From assembly GCA_037131735.1 (NCBI GenBank), contig JBAXQM010000001.1, positions 186,001 to 250,000 of the forward strand: 64,000 bases of DNA, in the 5' to 3' direction. Below, in pieces: positions 17,287-26,531 of the stretch (the first letter of the stretch is position 1; the number at the start of each line of letters is the position of its first letter). The DNA is from CAIUPE01 sp037131735 (lineage in GTDB: Bacteria > Pseudomonadota > Alphaproteobacteria > Rhizobiales > Beijerinckiaceae). The notes beneath the pieces are model-generated. The model had not been told where the DNA came from. It saw only the letters and a program-made list of their open reading frames with translations, and searched no databases. A program made the position numbers and the translations under genes.

Positions 17287-19434
17287 ATGTTCGATATTCA
17301 AAAAGTTGAATTGATCTGGGCAGGGCGCAAGCTCATGCTCGAAACCGGGCGCATTGCGCGTCAAGCTGATGGTTCGGTGCTCGCCACTTATGGCGAAACA
17401 ACCGTGCTCGCGACCGTTGTGTCGGCGAAAGAGCCGAAGGCGGGTGTCGACTTCTTCCCGCTCACTGTGAACTATCAAGAAAAGGCTTTCGCAGCGGGCC
17501 GTATTCCCGGTGGTTACTTCAAGCGTGAAGGTCGTCCGTCAGAAAAGGAAACATTGGTTTCCCGTTTGATCGATCGCCCGATCCGCCCGCTCTTTGTTGA
17601 TGGCTACAAGAACGACACGCAAGTTGTTGTCACTGTGCTCTCGCATGATCTTGAAAATGATCCGGATGTCGTCGCGATGGTGGCGGCCTCTGCAGCGCTC
17701 ACACTCTCTGGCGTTCCCTTCATGGGCCCGGTGGGTGCCGCGCGTGTTGGTTACATCAATGGCCAATATCGTTTGAACCCGACGCTTGCTGAAATGGCAG
17801 ACTCGGTTCTTGATCTTGTTGTCGCCGGTACAAATGATGCCGTGTTGATGGTCGAGTCGGAAGCCAAAGAACTCGGCGAAGATGTGATGCTCGGCGCGGT
17901 GATGCATGGTCATGCAGGCTTCCAGCCTGTGATCGATGCGATCATCAAGCTTGCTGAAGTTGCTGCAAAAGAACCGCGCGATTTCACAACGCCGGATCAC
18001 TCCGCGCTCGAAGGCAAGATCCTCGCGCTTGTCGAAAAAGAATTGCGTGACGCCTATTCGACACCTGCCAAGCAGGAACGTCAGAACAAGGTGGCGACAG
18101 CAAAAGCCAAAGTGCTCGAAGCGTTCTCAGGCGAAGGCGCGGCAGAGCCGATCAACGCGCTCATCGTTGCATCGGTCTTCAAGGAAGTTGAAGCCAAGAT
18201 CGTTCGTTGGAACATTCTCGACACCAAGAAGCGTATCGATGGTCGCGATCTCGTGACTGTTCGTCCGATCCTCTCGGAAGTTGGCGTTCTTCCTCGCGCG
18301 CATGGGTCATCACTCTTCACGCGTGGCGAAACGCAAGCCTTTGTTGTGGCAACTCTCGGCACGGCGGATGATGAGCAATTCATCGACGCGCTTGAAGGCA
18401 CCTACAAAGAAACTTTCTTGCTGCATTACAATTTCCCTCCCTATTCAGTGGGTGAAACAGGCCGCATGGGTTCGCCCGGTCGTCGCGAAATCGGTCACGG
18501 CAAGCTCGCATGGCGCGCTGTGCATCCAATGCTTCCGGCGCATCATGAATTCCCCTACACGATCCGCCTTGTCTCCGAGATCACGGAATCAAACGGTTCG
18601 TCATCAATGGCAACCGTTTGCGGTTCATCCCTCGCTTTGATGGATGCCGGCGTGCCGTTGAAGGCACCTGTTGCCGGTATCGCGATGGGCTTGATTCTTG
18701 AGGGTGAACGTTACGCTGTTCTCTCTGACATCTTGGGTGACGAAGATCATCTCGGCGATATGGATTTCAAAGTGGCGGGCACGGAAAACGGTGTTACCTC
18801 GCTGCAGATGGACATCAAGATCGCCGGCATCACCGAAGAGATCATGAAGGTCGCGCTGCATCAGGCGAAAGATGGCCGTTTGCATATCTTGGGTGAAATG
18901 GCGAAGGGCCTTTCGGGCGCACGCAAAGAACTCGGTCAATATGCACCGCGTATCGAAACGATGAAAATTCCAACGGATAAAATCCGCGAAGTCATCGGCA
19001 CGGGTGGCAAGGTCATCCGCGAAATCGTCGAAAAGACGGGCGCGAAAATTAATATCGAAGATGACGGCACAGTGAAGATTGCATCAAGCGATGGTGCATC
19101 AATCACAGCAGCGATCAACTGGATCAAGTCGATTGCATCTGAACCAGAAGTCGGCGTGATCTATGATGGCACCGTAGTGAAGACCGCCGAATTCGGCGCC
19201 TTCGTCAATTTCTTCGGCGCGAAGGACGGTCTCGTTCACATCTCGCAGCTCGCTGCGGCACGCGTGAACAAGGTCACCGACGTTGTGAAGGAAGGCGACA
19301 AGGTCAAGGTGAAACTCTTGGGCTTTGATGATCGCGGCAAAGTACGTTTGTCGATGAAGGCGGTTGATCAGACAACCGGCGAAGACCTCGAAGCGAAAGC
19401 CGCAACCGAAGGCGGCGAAGCGCAAGGCGAGTAA
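17287..19434 (+). CDS. pnp: Polyribonucleotide nucleotidyltransferase (PNPase)
   Basis: 3'-5' phosphorolytic exoribonuclease. At 715 aa it has two RNase PH-like domains ('GRIPGGYFKREGRPSEKE' in the first; 'RREIGHGKLAWRAVHP' and 'TESNGSSSMATVCG' in the second), a KH domain ('REVIGTGGKVIREIVEKTGA') and an S1 domain ('GTVVKTAEFGAFVNFFG'). ATG at 17287 with a weak ribosome-binding site. The 253-base gap after rpsO holds no gene. A strong terminator follows. Confidence 0.98.
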   Translation: MFDIQKVELIWAGRKLMLETGRIARQADGSVLATYGETTVLATVVSAKEPKAGVDFFPLTVNYQEKAFAAGRIPGGYFKREGRPSEKETLVSRLIDRPIRPLFVDGYKNDTQVVVTVLSHDLENDPDVVAMVAASAALTLSGVPFMGPVGAARVGYINGQYRLNPTLAEMADSVLDLVVAGTNDAVLMVESEAKELGEDVMLGAVMHGHAGFQPVIDAIIKLAEVAAKEPRDFTTPDHSALEGKILALVEKELRDAYSTPAKQERQNKVATAKAKVLEAFSGEGAAEPINALIVASVFKEVEAKIVRWNILDTKKRIDGRDLVTVRPILSEVGVLPRAHGSSLFTRGETQAFVVATLGTADDEQFIDALEGTYKETFLLHYNFPPYSVGETGRMGSPGRREIGHGKLAWRAVHPMLPAHHEFPYTIRLVSEITESNGSSSMATVCGSSLALMDAGVPLKAPVAGIAMGLILEGERYAVLSDILGDEDHLGDMDFKVAGTENGVTSLQMDIKIAGITEEIMKVALHQAKDGRLHILGEMAKGLSGARKELGQYAPRIETMKIPTDKIREVIGTGGKVIREIVEKTGAKINIEDDGTVKIASSDGASITAAINWIKSIASEPEVGVIYDGTVVKTAEFGAFVNFFGAKDGLVHISQLAAARVNKVTDVVKEGDKVKVKLLGFDDRGKVRLSMKAVDQTTGEDLEAKAATEGGEAQGE

Positions 19435-19469
19435 TCACTCGTCGCAAGTTTTGCTGATTTAAAATTAAA

Positions 19470-19499
19470 ACGGCCCCGATCACTCGGGGCCGTTTTTTA
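19470..19499 (+). terminator. Intrinsic terminator of pnp
   Basis: Ten-base stem ACGGCCCCGA (19470-19479) with TCGGGGCCGT (19484-19493), loop TCAC, then a run of T. It is a textbook rho-independent terminator 35 bases past the pnp stop, closing the rpsO-pnp unit. Confidence 0.92.
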
Positions 19500-19523
19500 T
19501 TGTTGTTGCGAGCAAACCACGTC

Positions 19524-19706
19524 CGTCATTGCGAGCGCGAGCGAAGCAATCCAGTTGATGATTGGCTTTGAAGTGCCATGACGAAATTGCGCCTCTTCTT
19601 GAAACTCCAACTGGATTGCTTCGCGTTCGCTTGCAATGACGAGTGAGGTTTATGCGTATCGCAATGCCGGAGTGGTGTCGGCGCGTTCGCTCGCAATGAC
19701 GAGTGA
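19524..19706. repeat. REP-like interspersed repeat (inverted pair plus partial copy)
   Basis: Two 34-base arms face each other: 19524-19557, starting CGTCATTGCGAGCG, and 19608-19641. They match at 30 of 34 positions when one is inverted. A third, partial copy ends near 19706 (GCTCGCAATGACGAG). The 'GTCATTGCGAGCG...GAAGCAATCCAG' pattern is a widespread bacterial interspersed repeat. It is non-coding and probably folds in RNA. Confidence 0.8.
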
Positions 19707-19842
19707 AGTATTCGCGCATTTAATTCAAATGCACTCATTCAACCCCACCTTGCATCAACCTCCCGCCGCTACCCTTCACGTTCCGCGTGTATGACGTCGG
19801 GGATTTGCGTTTTGGTGTGGGGTTTGCTCTAATTGACCTTAG

Positions 19843-20046
19843 GTCATGTTCTTATGACTCGGGGAACTGAAAGGCCCCACGAAGACCGGCAGTGCATCTG
19901 CCGTCACCAAACTGCCCTGACGTGCTTTTACGTCGGGGTGGCGGCGTTATGTCCAGGTCGCGAGACTAAAAGCGTCGCGGCCAAGTCTTTGTGGCTCTTT
20001 CAGCACCCCGGCACCAGCGCGCGTTTGCGCTGGGGCCATTCTCTCA
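19843..20046 (+). ncRNA. Candidate structured RNA leader
   Basis: Six local hairpins and one long-range helix are visible. GTCAT/ATGAC (19843-19858); GGGG/CCCC (19861-19878); CGGCAG/CTGCCG with loop TGCAT (19887-19903); GACGT/ACGTC (19919-19934); GGTCGCGA/TCGCGGCC (19956-19982); CCAGCGC/GCGCTGG (20014-20033). CGGGGTG (19934-19940) pairs with CACCCCG (20004-20010), closing a multibranch loop. No T-run follows; a Shine-Dalgarno-like CAGGGGA and a small gene come next. An 83-codon frame crosses it but looks non-coding. Not matched to a named family by eye. Confidence 0.5.
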
Positions 20047-20067
20047 TTGCGAGACAGGGGAATGGAA

Positions 20068-20316
20068 ATGCCGCACACCGATGATACTGATACTGAAACC
20101 CTCTCTTATCATGTCGAGGCGGCGATTCTCGCGCAGCCTCGGTTGGTGCTGAAACTGCGTCATGTATCGAAATTTTCCAATGAATCTGATCATCTCAATA
20201 TCCAACTTGTGAGCTTACTCGCGAAACATCTTATTAAAGAGGGTACCCGCTTGGGGCGCGTAGCGGCACGACTGGAGAAGCATTTTATGGAAGCTGTTCG
20301 AAAGCGCACACATTAG
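20068..20316 (+). CDS. Small hypothetical protein after the structured leader
   Basis: About 82 aa, N terminus MPHTDDTDTE. It has a histidine- and leucine-rich helical middle ('LSYHVEAAILAQPRLVLKLRHV') and ends in basic residues. The ATG at 20068 is spaced eight bases from AGGGGA; the ATG at 20062 is too close, and the frame extends to 20047. No signal peptide, membrane helix or known motif. The codon pattern resembles the core genome. Function unknown. It may be controlled by the folded RNA just upstream. Confidence 0.55.
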   Translation: MPHTDDTDTETLSYHVEAAILAQPRLVLKLRHVSKFSNESDHLNIQLVSLLAKHLIKEGTRLGRVAARLEKHFMEAVRKRTH

Positions 20317-20781
20317 CACTTTATGTCGACCCATACTCAACGGTCTTCAGTCTATCTCGCCGAAATCTGATGTTTAATGAATCTATATCAAGCATAACGC
20401 TTGATGTATTTGATATTGACAAGAATGGTAAATAAACTACATTTTACGCAACGTCAATAAAAAGAAATAAAGCGATCATTTAAAAAATCAGCTTAGACAT
20501 TTTATGTAAAATCTAGTTGGTGTTTCAAATCAAGTCTGGGCTTCAATTATCAGCGCGTATCTTGCAGTAGCATAGATACGCTGGCGGAGAATTGTCCACG
20601 ATCTGTGCGTCATTTATTTGCATTTGTAACGAAAGTATTCGCGTAGTTCGTTTCGATACGTCTTACTAAGCGCCGCATTAATCTAATTGCCGATTAGAAA
20701 ACGCCTCTTGTTTCAGACTTTTCATTTGATGCCTCGTTACATCAACATCATATACGCTCGATTTTTTTCAAGGAGCAAAAC
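20317..20781. other. 465-bp AT-rich stretch without a gene
   Basis: No reading frame of note on either strand. The base composition changes here to AT-rich. It holds the upstream region of the secreted HExxH protein, with AAGGAG just before that start, and no clear repeat or RNA gene. Confidence 0.5.
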
Positions 20782-21693
20782 ATGAAATCATGTTTTGGTT
20801 TTTTGGCTTTCATTTTTTTGATATGTCGCTCCACTACCGCCTTTTCGTGCGGTGATCTTGATATATTTTGCCATCTTCAAGAGCGTGTAGATCCGGACTG
20901 CCGAGGAGATATATGTAAAGTCATAAAGCCTGCCGATGATTTAGCCGGAAAGATAGTCGATAATGCGATCAAGGGCGTTACCAATTCACCAGACGATATT
21001 AGACAGTGTTTGTCCGATGCGCAAAAATGCCTAGTGAATGTATTGGCAATGCCGCTGGCCGCTGTACAAGTGAGCTATGTTGAATTTCTAAATCGGCAAG
21101 CAGAAGGGAGTATTTATTCTTTTTCAAATGAATTTATCAACTTGACACAACCTTATTACGATATCGATCTTCGCGGCGTCACATTTTCAGACAATATCAA
21201 TACGTTGCATGGCCAAGCCGTAGCGATCTGTGATCGCATATATTTTACCCAACCTGGAAATATATGGGTTGATAAAAAAGAACTATGGCTCACTTTGCAT
21301 GAGATGGAGCATCTAGTTCAATGCCAAAAGCGAGGGCGACAAGCATTTCTTGCCGAATATCTCCTCAAAGGCATCGTGAGTGCTGCAAATGGCAGCACAA
21401 ATATTCATGATAATCATGAGTTAGAATTCTCAGCCAATGCCAAGGCAGATGCTCTTGTTGATGATTTGTGGTATAAGATTCAAAATCGAATTGTTCCTGT
21501 GCCAGGGGAACAATCGGGGACTCCGGCGATAGGAGTCGGAGCACCTTGGCCAACCATTCAGACCGCCATTCCTGTTCGGTTTTGTGCAACGCCGGTCGGA
21601 ATATGTTCTAAAACACCAGCCTATGTGCCGATGGGAACGACATGCTACTGCAGTGGTTTTGACGGGCAGACATATTCTGGCTCGGCGTTTTAG
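20782..21693 (+). CDS. Secreted HExxH-motif protein (putative metallopeptidase, DUF4157-like)
   Basis: 303 aa with a clear signal peptide ('FGFLAFIFLICRSTTAFS'). About ten cysteines suggest a disulfide-bonded exported protein. The middle holds 'LTLHEMEHLVQ', an HExxH zinc-site candidate, followed by 'HDNHELEFSANAKAD', where a Glu could be the third ligand. The layout (buried 'HGQAVAICDRIYF', then HExxH..Q, then E..A) resembles DUF4157-type domains. AAGGAG precedes the ATG. AT-rich, with no operon partner. Peptidase activity is inference. Confidence 0.6.
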   Translation: MKSCFGFLAFIFLICRSTTAFSCGDLDIFCHLQERVDPDCRGDICKVIKPADDLAGKIVDNAIKGVTNSPDDIRQCLSDAQKCLVNVLAMPLAAVQVSYVEFLNRQAEGSIYSFSNEFINLTQPYYDIDLRGVTFSDNINTLHGQAVAICDRIYFTQPGNIWVDKKELWLTLHEMEHLVQCQKRGRQAFLAEYLLKGIVSAANGSTNIHDNHELEFSANAKADALVDDLWYKIQNRIVPVPGEQSGTPAIGVGAPWPTIQTAIPVRFCATPVGICSKTPAYVPMGTTCYCSGFDGQTYSGSAF

Positions 21694-21854
21694 CGAATCT
21701 TAGCGCATCATGGAAAAACAGATTGCTTTCTTTGCCACGAGTGTTGCGTCTCGAACCACGAAGTCCAGTGAAACTCTGAACCCTGCTTTACAGCGCCAGC
21801 CCTTCGCTTTGGTTCAGGGCGTTCGTCACTCAAAAAGGTACGCTGGACCTTTTT

Positions 21855-21904
21855 GTTTGCTTTGCAAACCGTTCCTAGCCCTTCGAGGCTTTGCTTCGCA
21901 AAGC
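21855..21904. repeat. Pair of short palindromes in an intergenic repeat
   Basis: GTTTGC-TTT-GCAAAC (21855-21869) and GCTTTGC-TTC-GCAAAGC (21888-21904) sit within a 'CCTTCGAGGCTTTGC...ACCTCAGGACGAGGG' type unit. This looks like another common alphaproteobacterial interspersed repeat between convergent genes. Confidence 0.6.
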
Positions 21905-21952
21905 ACCTCAGGACGAGGGATCACTTTTACCGCAAAATTTAGAACAATGACC

Positions 21953-22345
21953 TCAATGCAACACCCGCTTCGCTTCTGGCAGATCGAGCGAGAAGGCGGG
22001 GATTGCCACGTCAAATAATTCGCCCGCATCATTTTTAAAAATGTAAGAGCCCTTCATGATGCCCTGCGGCGTCGTCAGCGGACAGCCGCTCGTATAAGTG
22101 AAGCTCATGCCGGGCGAGAGGGTGGGTTGTTCACCGACCACACCTTCGCCGCGCACTTCCTGCGTTTTGCCCTCGCCATCCGTGATGATCCAGTGGCGCG
22201 AGAGCAGGGTGACTGTTTCATCGCCCTGATTCCCGATTTCAATCGTATAGGCCCAGAAATAGCGGCGCTGCTCGGCACTCGACTGCTCCGGCATATATGA
22301 TGGCTTGGCCGTAATCGAAATACTGCGGGTGACCGCGCGATACAT
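21953..22345 (-). CDS. apaG: Co2+/Mg2+ efflux protein ApaG
   Basis: 130-aa single-domain protein with an FN3-like beta-sandwich. The sequence has 'YFWAYTIEIGNQGDETVTLLSRHWIITDG', 'VRGEGVVGEQPTLSPG' and 'SGCPLTTPQGIMKGSY', all hallmarks of ApaG. ATG at 22345 gives the standard start 'MYRAVTRSI'; the frame runs on to 22408. The family was linked to Co/Mg resistance; its molecular role is unclear. Confidence 0.93.
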   Translation of the reverse strand: MYRAVTRSISITAKPSYMPEQSSAEQRRYFWAYTIEIGNQGDETVTLLSRHWIITDGEGKTQEVRGEGVVGEQPTLSPGMSFTYTSGCPLTTPQGIMKGSYIFKNDAGELFDVAIPAFSLDLPEAKRVLH

Positions 22346-22442
22346 GATGGGTGATGTCCTTCTGAACTCTACTTTAAAAATTAGAATGAATAATGAGGAC
22401 GCGGTCAATCCACCCGCGACCGATCTTTTCGATGAAACAAAA

Positions 22443-22468
22443 AACCCGCGTGGTTGCCCACGCGGGTT
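22443..22468 (-). terminator. Intrinsic terminator of rpsA
   Basis: Stem AACCCGCGTGG (22443-22453) with CCACGCGGGTT (22458-22468). Read on the minus strand it is followed by TTTTTTG, directly behind the rpsA stop. Confidence 0.88.
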
Positions 22469-22494
22469 GATTTCTAAGAAGCGGGAAGAGCGAC

Positions 22495-24207
22495 TTATTC
22501 GCCGTCCTTCTTCTTCTTGAGCGCGGCACCCAGAATATCGCCGAGCGATGCACCCGCATCGGCCGAGCCATATTGAGCAATCGCTTCTTTTTCTTCGGCC
22601 ATTTCAAGAGCCTTGATCGAGACGGACACCTTGCGGGCCTTGCGATCAAAGATCGTGACGCGCGCGTCGAACTTCTCGCCAGCGGCGAAACGCTCAGGAC
22701 GCTGTTCGGCACGGTCGCGGGCAAGATCAGCGCGCTTCACGAAGGTCGTGAATTCGGTACCGACGATTTTCACGTCGAGACCGGCTTCCTTCACTTCCGT
22801 CACTTCGCAGGTGACGATCGAGCCCTTCTTGATGTCGCTTGCGCCTTCAGCCGGTTCAGCGAATTTATCGCCGCCAAGCTGCTTGATGCCGAGCGAGATA
22901 CGCTCCTTCTCGACGTCAACATCGAGAACTTGCGCCTTGACCATATCGCCCTTCTTGTAGTCTTCGATCGCCTGTTCGCCGGGACGTGACCAATCCAAAT
23001 CGGACAGATGCACCATACCGTCGACATCGTTTTCGAGACCGATGAAGAGACCGAATTCGGTCTTGTTCTTAACTTCGCCTTCGACAACCGAACCAACAGG
23101 ATGCTTCTCAGCGAAGGCTTCCCATGGATTCTGCAATGTCTGCTTGAGGCCGAGCGAAATACGACGCTTTGACGAGTCGACTTCGAGGATCTGTACTTCG
23201 ACTTCTTGCGAGGTCGAAACGATCTTGCCCGGATGCACGTTCTTCTTTGTCCATGACATTTCGGAAACGTGGATCAAGCCTTCAATGCCTGGCTCGAGTT
23301 CAACGAATGCACCGTAATCGGTGATGTTGGTGACGCGGCCTTTGAGGCGACCATTGATCGGATATTTCGCTTCGATTCCTTCCCACGGATCGGTGAGAAG
23401 CTGCTTGATGCCGAGCGAGATACGATGCGTCTCATGGTTGATCTTGATGATCTTTACCTTGAGCTGCTGACCGATTGTCACAACTTCAGACGGATGGTTG
23501 ACGCGACGCCATGCCATGTCGGTGACGTGCAACAGACCGTCAATACCACCGAGATCGACGAACGCGCCGTATTCGGTGATGTTCTTGACGGTACCGTCAA
23601 CGGTCTGACCTTCTTCCAAATTCGAAACGAGTTCGGTGCGGGCTTCCGCGCGTGTCTCTTCGAGAACGGTACGACGCGAGACAACGATGTTGCCGCGACG
23701 ACGATCCATTTTCAAAATCTGGAACGGCTGCGAAATATTCATCAGCGGTCCGACATCGCGGATCGGGCGAATATCAACTTGGCTGCGTGGCAAGAATGCC
23801 GTTGCGCCATCGAGATCAACTGTGTAGCCGCCCTTGACGACGTTGAAGATGACGCCATTGACCTTCTCAGCGGCTTCAAACGCCTTCTCAAGCTTGACCC
23901 AGCTTTCTTCGCGACGGGCTTTGTCGCGCGAGATCACGGCTTCGCCGAGCGCATTTTCAATACGGTCGAGATAGACTTCAACTTCATCACCAACGCCCGG
24001 CGCGCCTTCGCGGCCCGGACCGGTGAATTCACGAAGAGCAACGCGACCTTCGGTTTTCAAACCGAGATCAACCACCGCCATATCTTTTTCAATCGCGACG
24101 ATTCTGCCCTTGATGACTGAGCCTTCAAGCGAGTCGCTCTTGTTGAACGACTCTTCGAGCATCGCTGCGAAATCTTCGCGCGATGGATTTGTTTGTGTCG
24201 ATACCAT
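22495..24207 (-). CDS. rpsA: 30S ribosomal protein S1
   Basis: mRNA-binding ribosomal protein of 570 aa with six S1 repeats. Examples are 'VDGTVKNITEYGAFVDLGGIDGLLH', 'LKGRVTNITDYGAFVELEPGIEGLIH' and 'VEGEVKNKTEFGLFIGLENDVDG'. CAGGAG sits upstream of the ATG at 24207; the frame extends to 24255 but that leader has no support. It follows cmk on the same strand, as in most Proteobacteria. Confidence 0.97.
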   Translation of the reverse strand: MVSTQTNPSREDFAAMLEESFNKSDSLEGSVIKGRIVAIEKDMAVVDLGLKTEGRVALREFTGPGREGAPGVGDEVEVYLDRIENALGEAVISRDKARREESWVKLEKAFEAAEKVNGVIFNVVKGGYTVDLDGATAFLPRSQVDIRPIRDVGPLMNISQPFQILKMDRRRGNIVVSRRTVLEETRAEARTELVSNLEEGQTVDGTVKNITEYGAFVDLGGIDGLLHVTDMAWRRVNHPSEVVTIGQQLKVKIIKINHETHRISLGIKQLLTDPWEGIEAKYPINGRLKGRVTNITDYGAFVELEPGIEGLIHVSEMSWTKKNVHPGKIVSTSQEVEVQILEVDSSKRRISLGLKQTLQNPWEAFAEKHPVGSVVEGEVKNKTEFGLFIGLENDVDGMVHLSDLDWSRPGEQAIEDYKKGDMVKAQVLDVDVEKERISLGIKQLGGDKFAEPAEGASDIKKGSIVTCEVTEVKEAGLDVKIVGTEFTTFVKRADLARDRAEQRPERFAAGEKFDARVTIFDRKARKVSVSIKALEMAEEKEAIAQYGSADAGASLGDILGAALKKKKDGE

Positions 24208-24221
24208 TGGGTCTCCTGAAA

Positions 24222-24240
24222 GGTCCCGTGATAAGGGACC
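24222..24240 (-). promoter_or_regulatory. Hairpin just upstream of the rpsA ribosome-binding site
   Basis: GGTCCC (24222-24227) and GGGACC (24235-24240) form a perfect stem directly before the CAGGAG of rpsA. S1 is known to repress its own mRNA through a folded leader in other Proteobacteria. A similar role here is inference. Confidence 0.4.
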
Positions 24241-24365
24241 GGGCGCCGGCAACATGTGTTCGGGTTAAGTCTTCTTTGCATCGATGTTTCGTCTAAGAGA
24301 ACGAAACCACCGCTTCTTTTTGAGAAGCAGGCCGGCGCTGGACCGACCAAAGCAGACTTTCGGGA

Positions 24366-24998
24366 TTATCCCTGACGCGAAAGGCTTGTCTCAATGAGAC
24401 GGAGCGCCTCGCGCGAAGCCGTCTCTATATCCATTAAGCTTGTATCGAGCAAGCGTGCATCATCCGCTATTTTAAGGGGCGCGTTTGAACGATTTGAATC
24501 ACGCTCATCACGGCGGCGAATATCGGCGAGAACTGACTCTTCGGAAAGCGCGGGGTCGAGCTTGACCAATTCAAGCCAGCGGCGATGCGCGCGGATCTCA
24601 GAACGAGCGGTGATGAAGAGTTTAGCCTCAGCTTCGGGGCAGATCACGGTCCCGATATCGCGGCCATCGAGAACAGCGCCCGGCGTTTTTTGCGCAAAAA
24701 GTCGCTGCCCTTCAAAAAGCGCCTGCCGCACGCCCGGAAAGGCCGACACGACAGACGCGGCATCGCCGATCTCCCGTGTGCGTAACCGGCTCTCATCAAG
24801 CGCTCCGAAATCGAGCTTTTGAGCGCATATAGTCGCAGCTTCGCTGTTTTCGAGAGACTGACTGGTATCGAGCACCGCTCGTGCCACCGCGCGATAAAGA
24901 AGTCCCGTATCGAGTAAATGAAAGCCGTAATGCGCAGCAACGCGCTTGGCGATTGTGCCTTTGCCTGAGGCGGTTGGCCCATCAATCGCGATGATCAT
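24366..24998 (-). CDS. cmk: Cytidylate kinase
   Basis: Phosphorylates CMP and dCMP with ATP. At 210 aa it shows the P-loop 'IAIDGPTASGKGTIAKRVA', 'LLDTGLLYRAVAR', the NMP-binding 'LDGRDIGTVICPEAEAKLF' and the lid 'DIRRRDERDSNRSNAPL'. The start overlaps the aroA stop by four bases, so the pair is coupled. It precedes rpsA. Confidence 0.96.
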   Translation of the reverse strand: MIIAIDGPTASGKGTIAKRVAAHYGFHLLDTGLLYRAVARAVLDTSQSLENSEAATICAQKLDFGALDESRLRTREIGDAASVVSAFPGVRQALFEGQRLFAQKTPGAVLDGRDIGTVICPEAEAKLFITARSEIRAHRRWLELVKLDPALSEESVLADIRRRDERDSNRSNAPLKIADDARLLDTSLMDIETASREALRLIETSLSRQG

Positions 24999-26344
24999 GT
25001 GCGGAATTCTGCCCCGAGATTGCGCATCAAACTAGTGAAGCTTGGGAAACTCGTCGCAATCATGCGCTCGTCATCCACGGTCATCGGCTTATCGGTTGCC
25101 ATCCCCATGACGAGAAAACTCATCGCTATGCGATGATCGAGATGGGTTTTGACTGTGCCCCCACCGGGAACCGCGCCTTTCATGCCGGAAACGATTAGAT
25201 CATCGCCTTCAATGGCGTAAGTCACGCCGGCTTCCGCCAAACCATCAGCGACCGCCTGCAACCGATCGCTTTCTTTGACGCGGAGCTCATTGAGCCCGCG
25301 CATCCGTGTTTCGCCAGTGGCGAAGGAGGCCGCCACAGCGAGGATCGGATATTCGTCGATCATTGACGGCGCGCGCGCTGCGGGAATATCTACACCCTTC
25401 AGATTTGAGGCCTTCACACGAAGATCGGCAACATCTTCTCCGCCTTCATAACGCGGGTTTTGAATATCGATTGAGGCGCCCATCTCGAGAAGCGTGGTCA
25501 AAAGTCCCGTGCGGAGCGGGTTCATCATCACGCCTTTGATGAGGATGTCTGATCCCGGAACGAGAAGCGCCGCCACAAGCGGGAAAGCGGCCGAGGAGGG
25601 ATCGCGCGGCACAATAATCGGACGCGGCTTTAATTCAGGACGGCCTTCCAGCTCGATCCGGCGGCCATCATGCCCTTCAGGCGTCACACGGACGGTCGCG
25701 CCGAAATAGGTCAGCATTTTTTCGGTATGGTCGCGGGTCGCTTCCGTCTCAATCACGGTGGTGCGGCCGGGCGAATTCAGCGCGGCCAAAAGAATGGCTG
25801 ATTTGATCTGCGCGGAGGCAACCGGTGTCTGATAGGTGATCGGCAAAGGATCTTTCACACCGCGGATCGTAATAGGGCAGCGACCGCCTTCGGCTTGGGA
25901 GACGACGTCAACGCCCATTTCCGCCAAGGGATCGAGAATGCGCCGCATGGGGCGTTTACGAAGTGAGGCATCGCCATCGAAGGTTGCCGTGATCGGGTGG
26001 CCGCCAACGACACCCATCATCAGCCGCGAGCCGGTGCCCGCATTGCCGAAATCGAGCACGTCCTTTGGGGCCTGCAAGCCACCAATGCCCACGCCATGAA
26101 TGCGCCATTCGCCGTCACCGATCCGGTCAATGGTAGCGCCGAGCGCGCGGCACGCGTCCGCTGTGCGCAGCACATCATCGCCCTCGAGCAAGCCTGTGAC
26201 ATGGGTTTCACCGACCGCGAGCAGGCCGAAAATCATCGCGCGATGCGAAATCGATTTGTCGCCGGGCAACATCACCTCGCCCTTAAGAGACTTCGATTTC
26301 ACGGCAGTTAAAGGCTGGGGCGAACCCTCATGGGTCTTGGACAT
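24995..26344 (-). CDS. aroA: 3-phosphoshikimate 1-carboxyvinyltransferase (EPSP synthase)
   Basis: Sixth step of the shikimate pathway. It shows 'LPGDKSISHRAMIFG', 'DFGNAGTGSRLMMG', 'RPMRRILDPLAEMG', 'LRVKESDRLQAVADGL' and 'DHRIAMSFLVMG'. ATG at 26344 gives about 449 aa, the family length; a longer frame reaches 26557 and would overlap the divergent promoter region. Diverges from the TIGR02300 gene. Confidence 0.96.
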   Translation of the reverse strand: MSKTHEGSPQPLTAVKSKSLKGEVMLPGDKSISHRAMIFGLLAVGETHVTGLLEGDDVLRTADACRALGATIDRIGDGEWRIHGVGIGGLQAPKDVLDFGNAGTGSRLMMGVVGGHPITATFDGDASLRKRPMRRILDPLAEMGVDVVSQAEGGRCPITIRGVKDPLPITYQTPVASAQIKSAILLAALNSPGRTTVIETEATRDHTEKMLTYFGATVRVTPEGHDGRRIELEGRPELKPRPIIVPRDPSSAAFPLVAALLVPGSDILIKGVMMNPLRTGLLTTLLEMGASIDIQNPRYEGGEDVADLRVKASNLKGVDIPAARAPSMIDEYPILAVAASFATGETRMRGLNELRVKESDRLQAVADGLAEAGVTYAIEGDDLIVSGMKGAVPGGGTVKTHLDHRIAMSFLVMGMATDKPMTVDDERMIATSFPSFTSLMRNLGAEFRT

Positions 26345-26531
26345 TGCGGAATTCTCTAGAAGAAGGGCTTGACGCGGCTTGCGGTCTGGGATGAATACCC
26401 GCGCACTATCACAGTCAAACCGGCCCGTCATCCCGCAAGGCGCGATTGCCCGCGAGACGTCGACGCCGCAGCCGCGCAAGTCCCCTTCAAGGGGTTCATC
26501 GCGCGAATTATTGAGAGAGAAGAGGTTTCCC

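Noticed and set aside
19843..20046. 6S RNA, tmRNA, RNase P RNA or SRP RNA
   Set aside because: The conserved cores known for these RNAs (tag frame and T-arm, P RNA core, SRP tetraloop region) are not visible.
19833..20084. 83-codon frame across the structured region before the small gene
   Set aside because: It runs through all the hairpins, has many Cys/Arg/His of mixed type and no own ribosome-binding site. The folding explains the sequence better than coding does.
23269..24120. 283-codon plus-strand frame opposite rpsA
   Set aside because: Shadow of the highly biased S1 repeats on the other strand, with no start signal or family match.
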